Shown here one piece after another: positions 63,352 to 64,000 of a DNA stretch of 64,000 bases (position 1 is the stretch's first letter; each line of letters begins with the position of its first letter). The notes beneath the pieces are model-generated. The model was given only the letters and a program-made list of their open reading frames with translations. It ran no database searches and was not told where the DNA came from. The position numbers and the translations under genes are program-made. The DNA comes from Nocardioides islandensis. GTDB taxonomy: Bacteria > Actinomycetota > Actinomycetes > Propionibacteriales > Nocardioidaceae. The DNA is taken from NCBI RefSeq assembly GCF_015352455.1, contig NZ_JADKPN010000001.1:496001-560000 (forward strand), in the 5' to 3' direction.

Positions 63352-64000
63352 TTGTACGTCTCGCACCTGTCCCTGCACGACTTCCGCTCGTACGCCGACG
63401 TCGACGTCGTCCTCGAGCCCGGCGCGACCGCGTTCGTCGGCCGCAACGGCCAGGGCAAGACCAACCTGGTGGAGGCGATCGACTACCTGTCCCGGCTGAG
63501 CTCGCACCGCGTCGCCACCGATGCGCCGCTGGTGCGCGCCGACACCGACCAGGCCGTGGTCCGGGCAGCGGTGGTCAAGGACGGGCGTACGGCGGTGCTC
63601 GAGGTGGAGATCAACCCCGGCCGGGCCAACCGCGCACGCGTCAACAAGTCGCCGCTGCCCAAGACCCGTGACCTGGTCGGCCTGGTCCGCACGGTCGTGT
63701 TCTCGCCCGAGGACCTGGCGCTGGTCAAGGGCGACCCGGCCGAACGGCGCCGGTTCCTCGACGACCTCCTGGTCCTGCGGACCCCGCGGCTGGCCGGCGT
63801 GCGTGCGGACTACGAGCGGGTGCTGCGCCAGCGCAACTCACTCCTCAAGACCGCCGGCCATGCGCGGCGTGGCGGCGGAGGTCAGGAGTCCGCCCTCTCG
63901 ACGCTCGAGGTCTGGAACTCCCACCTCGCCCGGGTCGGCGCCGAGATCCTGGCCGAGCGGCTGGCCCTGGTCGAGGACCTGCGCCCGTACCTCGGGAACG
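63352..64000 (+). CDS. recF: DNA replication and repair protein RecF, partial
   Basis: The first 216 residues of RecF, an SMC-like ATPase that loads RecA at gaps. The start codon is TTG at 63352 with GGGAG 5 bases upstream. N-terminal [20 protein letters not shown], Walker [17 protein letters not shown], and [20 protein letters not shown] followed by RRRFLDDLL are diagnostic. The coding sequence continues past the right edge. Confidence 0.94.
   Translation, partial: MYVSHLSLHDFRSYADVDVVLEPGATAFVGRNGQGKTNLVEAIDYLSRLSSHRVATDAPLVRADTDQAVVRAAVVKDGRTAVLEVEINPGRANRARVNKSPLPKTRDLVGLVRTVVFSPEDLALVKGDPAERRRFLDDLLVLRTPRLAGVRADYERVLRQRNSLLKTAGHARRGGGGQESALSTLEVWNSHLARVGAEILAERLALVEDLRPYLGN

Overview
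The window is high-GC DNA with dense, tightly packed genes. The gene order rpmH-rnpA-yidD-yidC-jag-rsmG-parA-parB beside dnaA-dnaN-gnd-recF marks it as the chromosomal replication-origin region of an actinobacterium. Gene content, the ino1/PadR and murJ/sigM/trx blocks, and intergenic palindromes built on GGTCGAG/TCGAGAC-type arms point to the Nocardioidaceae (Nocardioides-like). The genus is an inference. No phage, insertion sequence, CRISPR array or tRNA gene was recognised.

Layout, left to right. 1-5.7 kb: the end of an MFS transporter gene, endonuclease IV, a Tat/lipobox hydrolase, and a mannitol-type PTS EIICBA divergent from a zinc polyol-type dehydrogenase. 5.9-14 kb: cell envelope genes (FemAB-like transferase, alanine-racemase-like protein, GT87-type membrane enzyme, bifunctional PBP) and a PadR regulator followed by inositol-phosphate synthase. 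14-19.4 kb: DUF4282, AIM24 and DUF6986 proteins, then an ATP-grasp peptide ligase overlapping an MFS exporter. 19.6-29.3 kb: a purine-degradation run (uox-uraD-uraH-allB-allE, then xdhA-xdhB-xdhC-guaD) with 4-base overlaps; it leads from guanine and xanthine to allantoate. 29.3-40.7 kb: pyruvate oxidase with a glutamate-synthase-like protein, a PAP2 phosphatase, a striking tandem array of 110-bp structured repeats, a hydrolase, acyl-CoA synthetase with malate synthase, a membrane glycosyltransferase and the CCA-adding enzyme. 40.8-49.7 kb: the conserved actinobacterial block DUF6049-murJ-pseudokinase-sigM-anti-sigma-trxB-trxA. 49.7-64 kb: a GNAT, an aminotransferase, a Ddl-type ligase, an acyltransferase, then the partition and origin genes.

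Regulation readable from the sequence: at least eleven genes have a TANNNT -10 element 6-8 bases before the start codon with no ribosome binding site, so they are probably leaderless. trxB has a textbook oxidative-stress (SigR/SigH) promoter. A palindrome precedes the PadR gene, and another sits between the PTS and dehydrogenase genes. Two parS sites lie inside the coding sequences of parA and rsmG. DnaA-box-like nonamers occur on both sides of dnaA.

The least explained structure is the 110-bp repeat array at 33375-33755. It fills the gap between two convergent genes, supplies both stop codons, and folds into nested hairpins containing GCGATCGC octamers. Other points of interest are the MurJ-associated pseudokinase encoded as a separate gene, the peptide ligase/exporter pair, and the racemase-like protein without the usual second catalytic motif.
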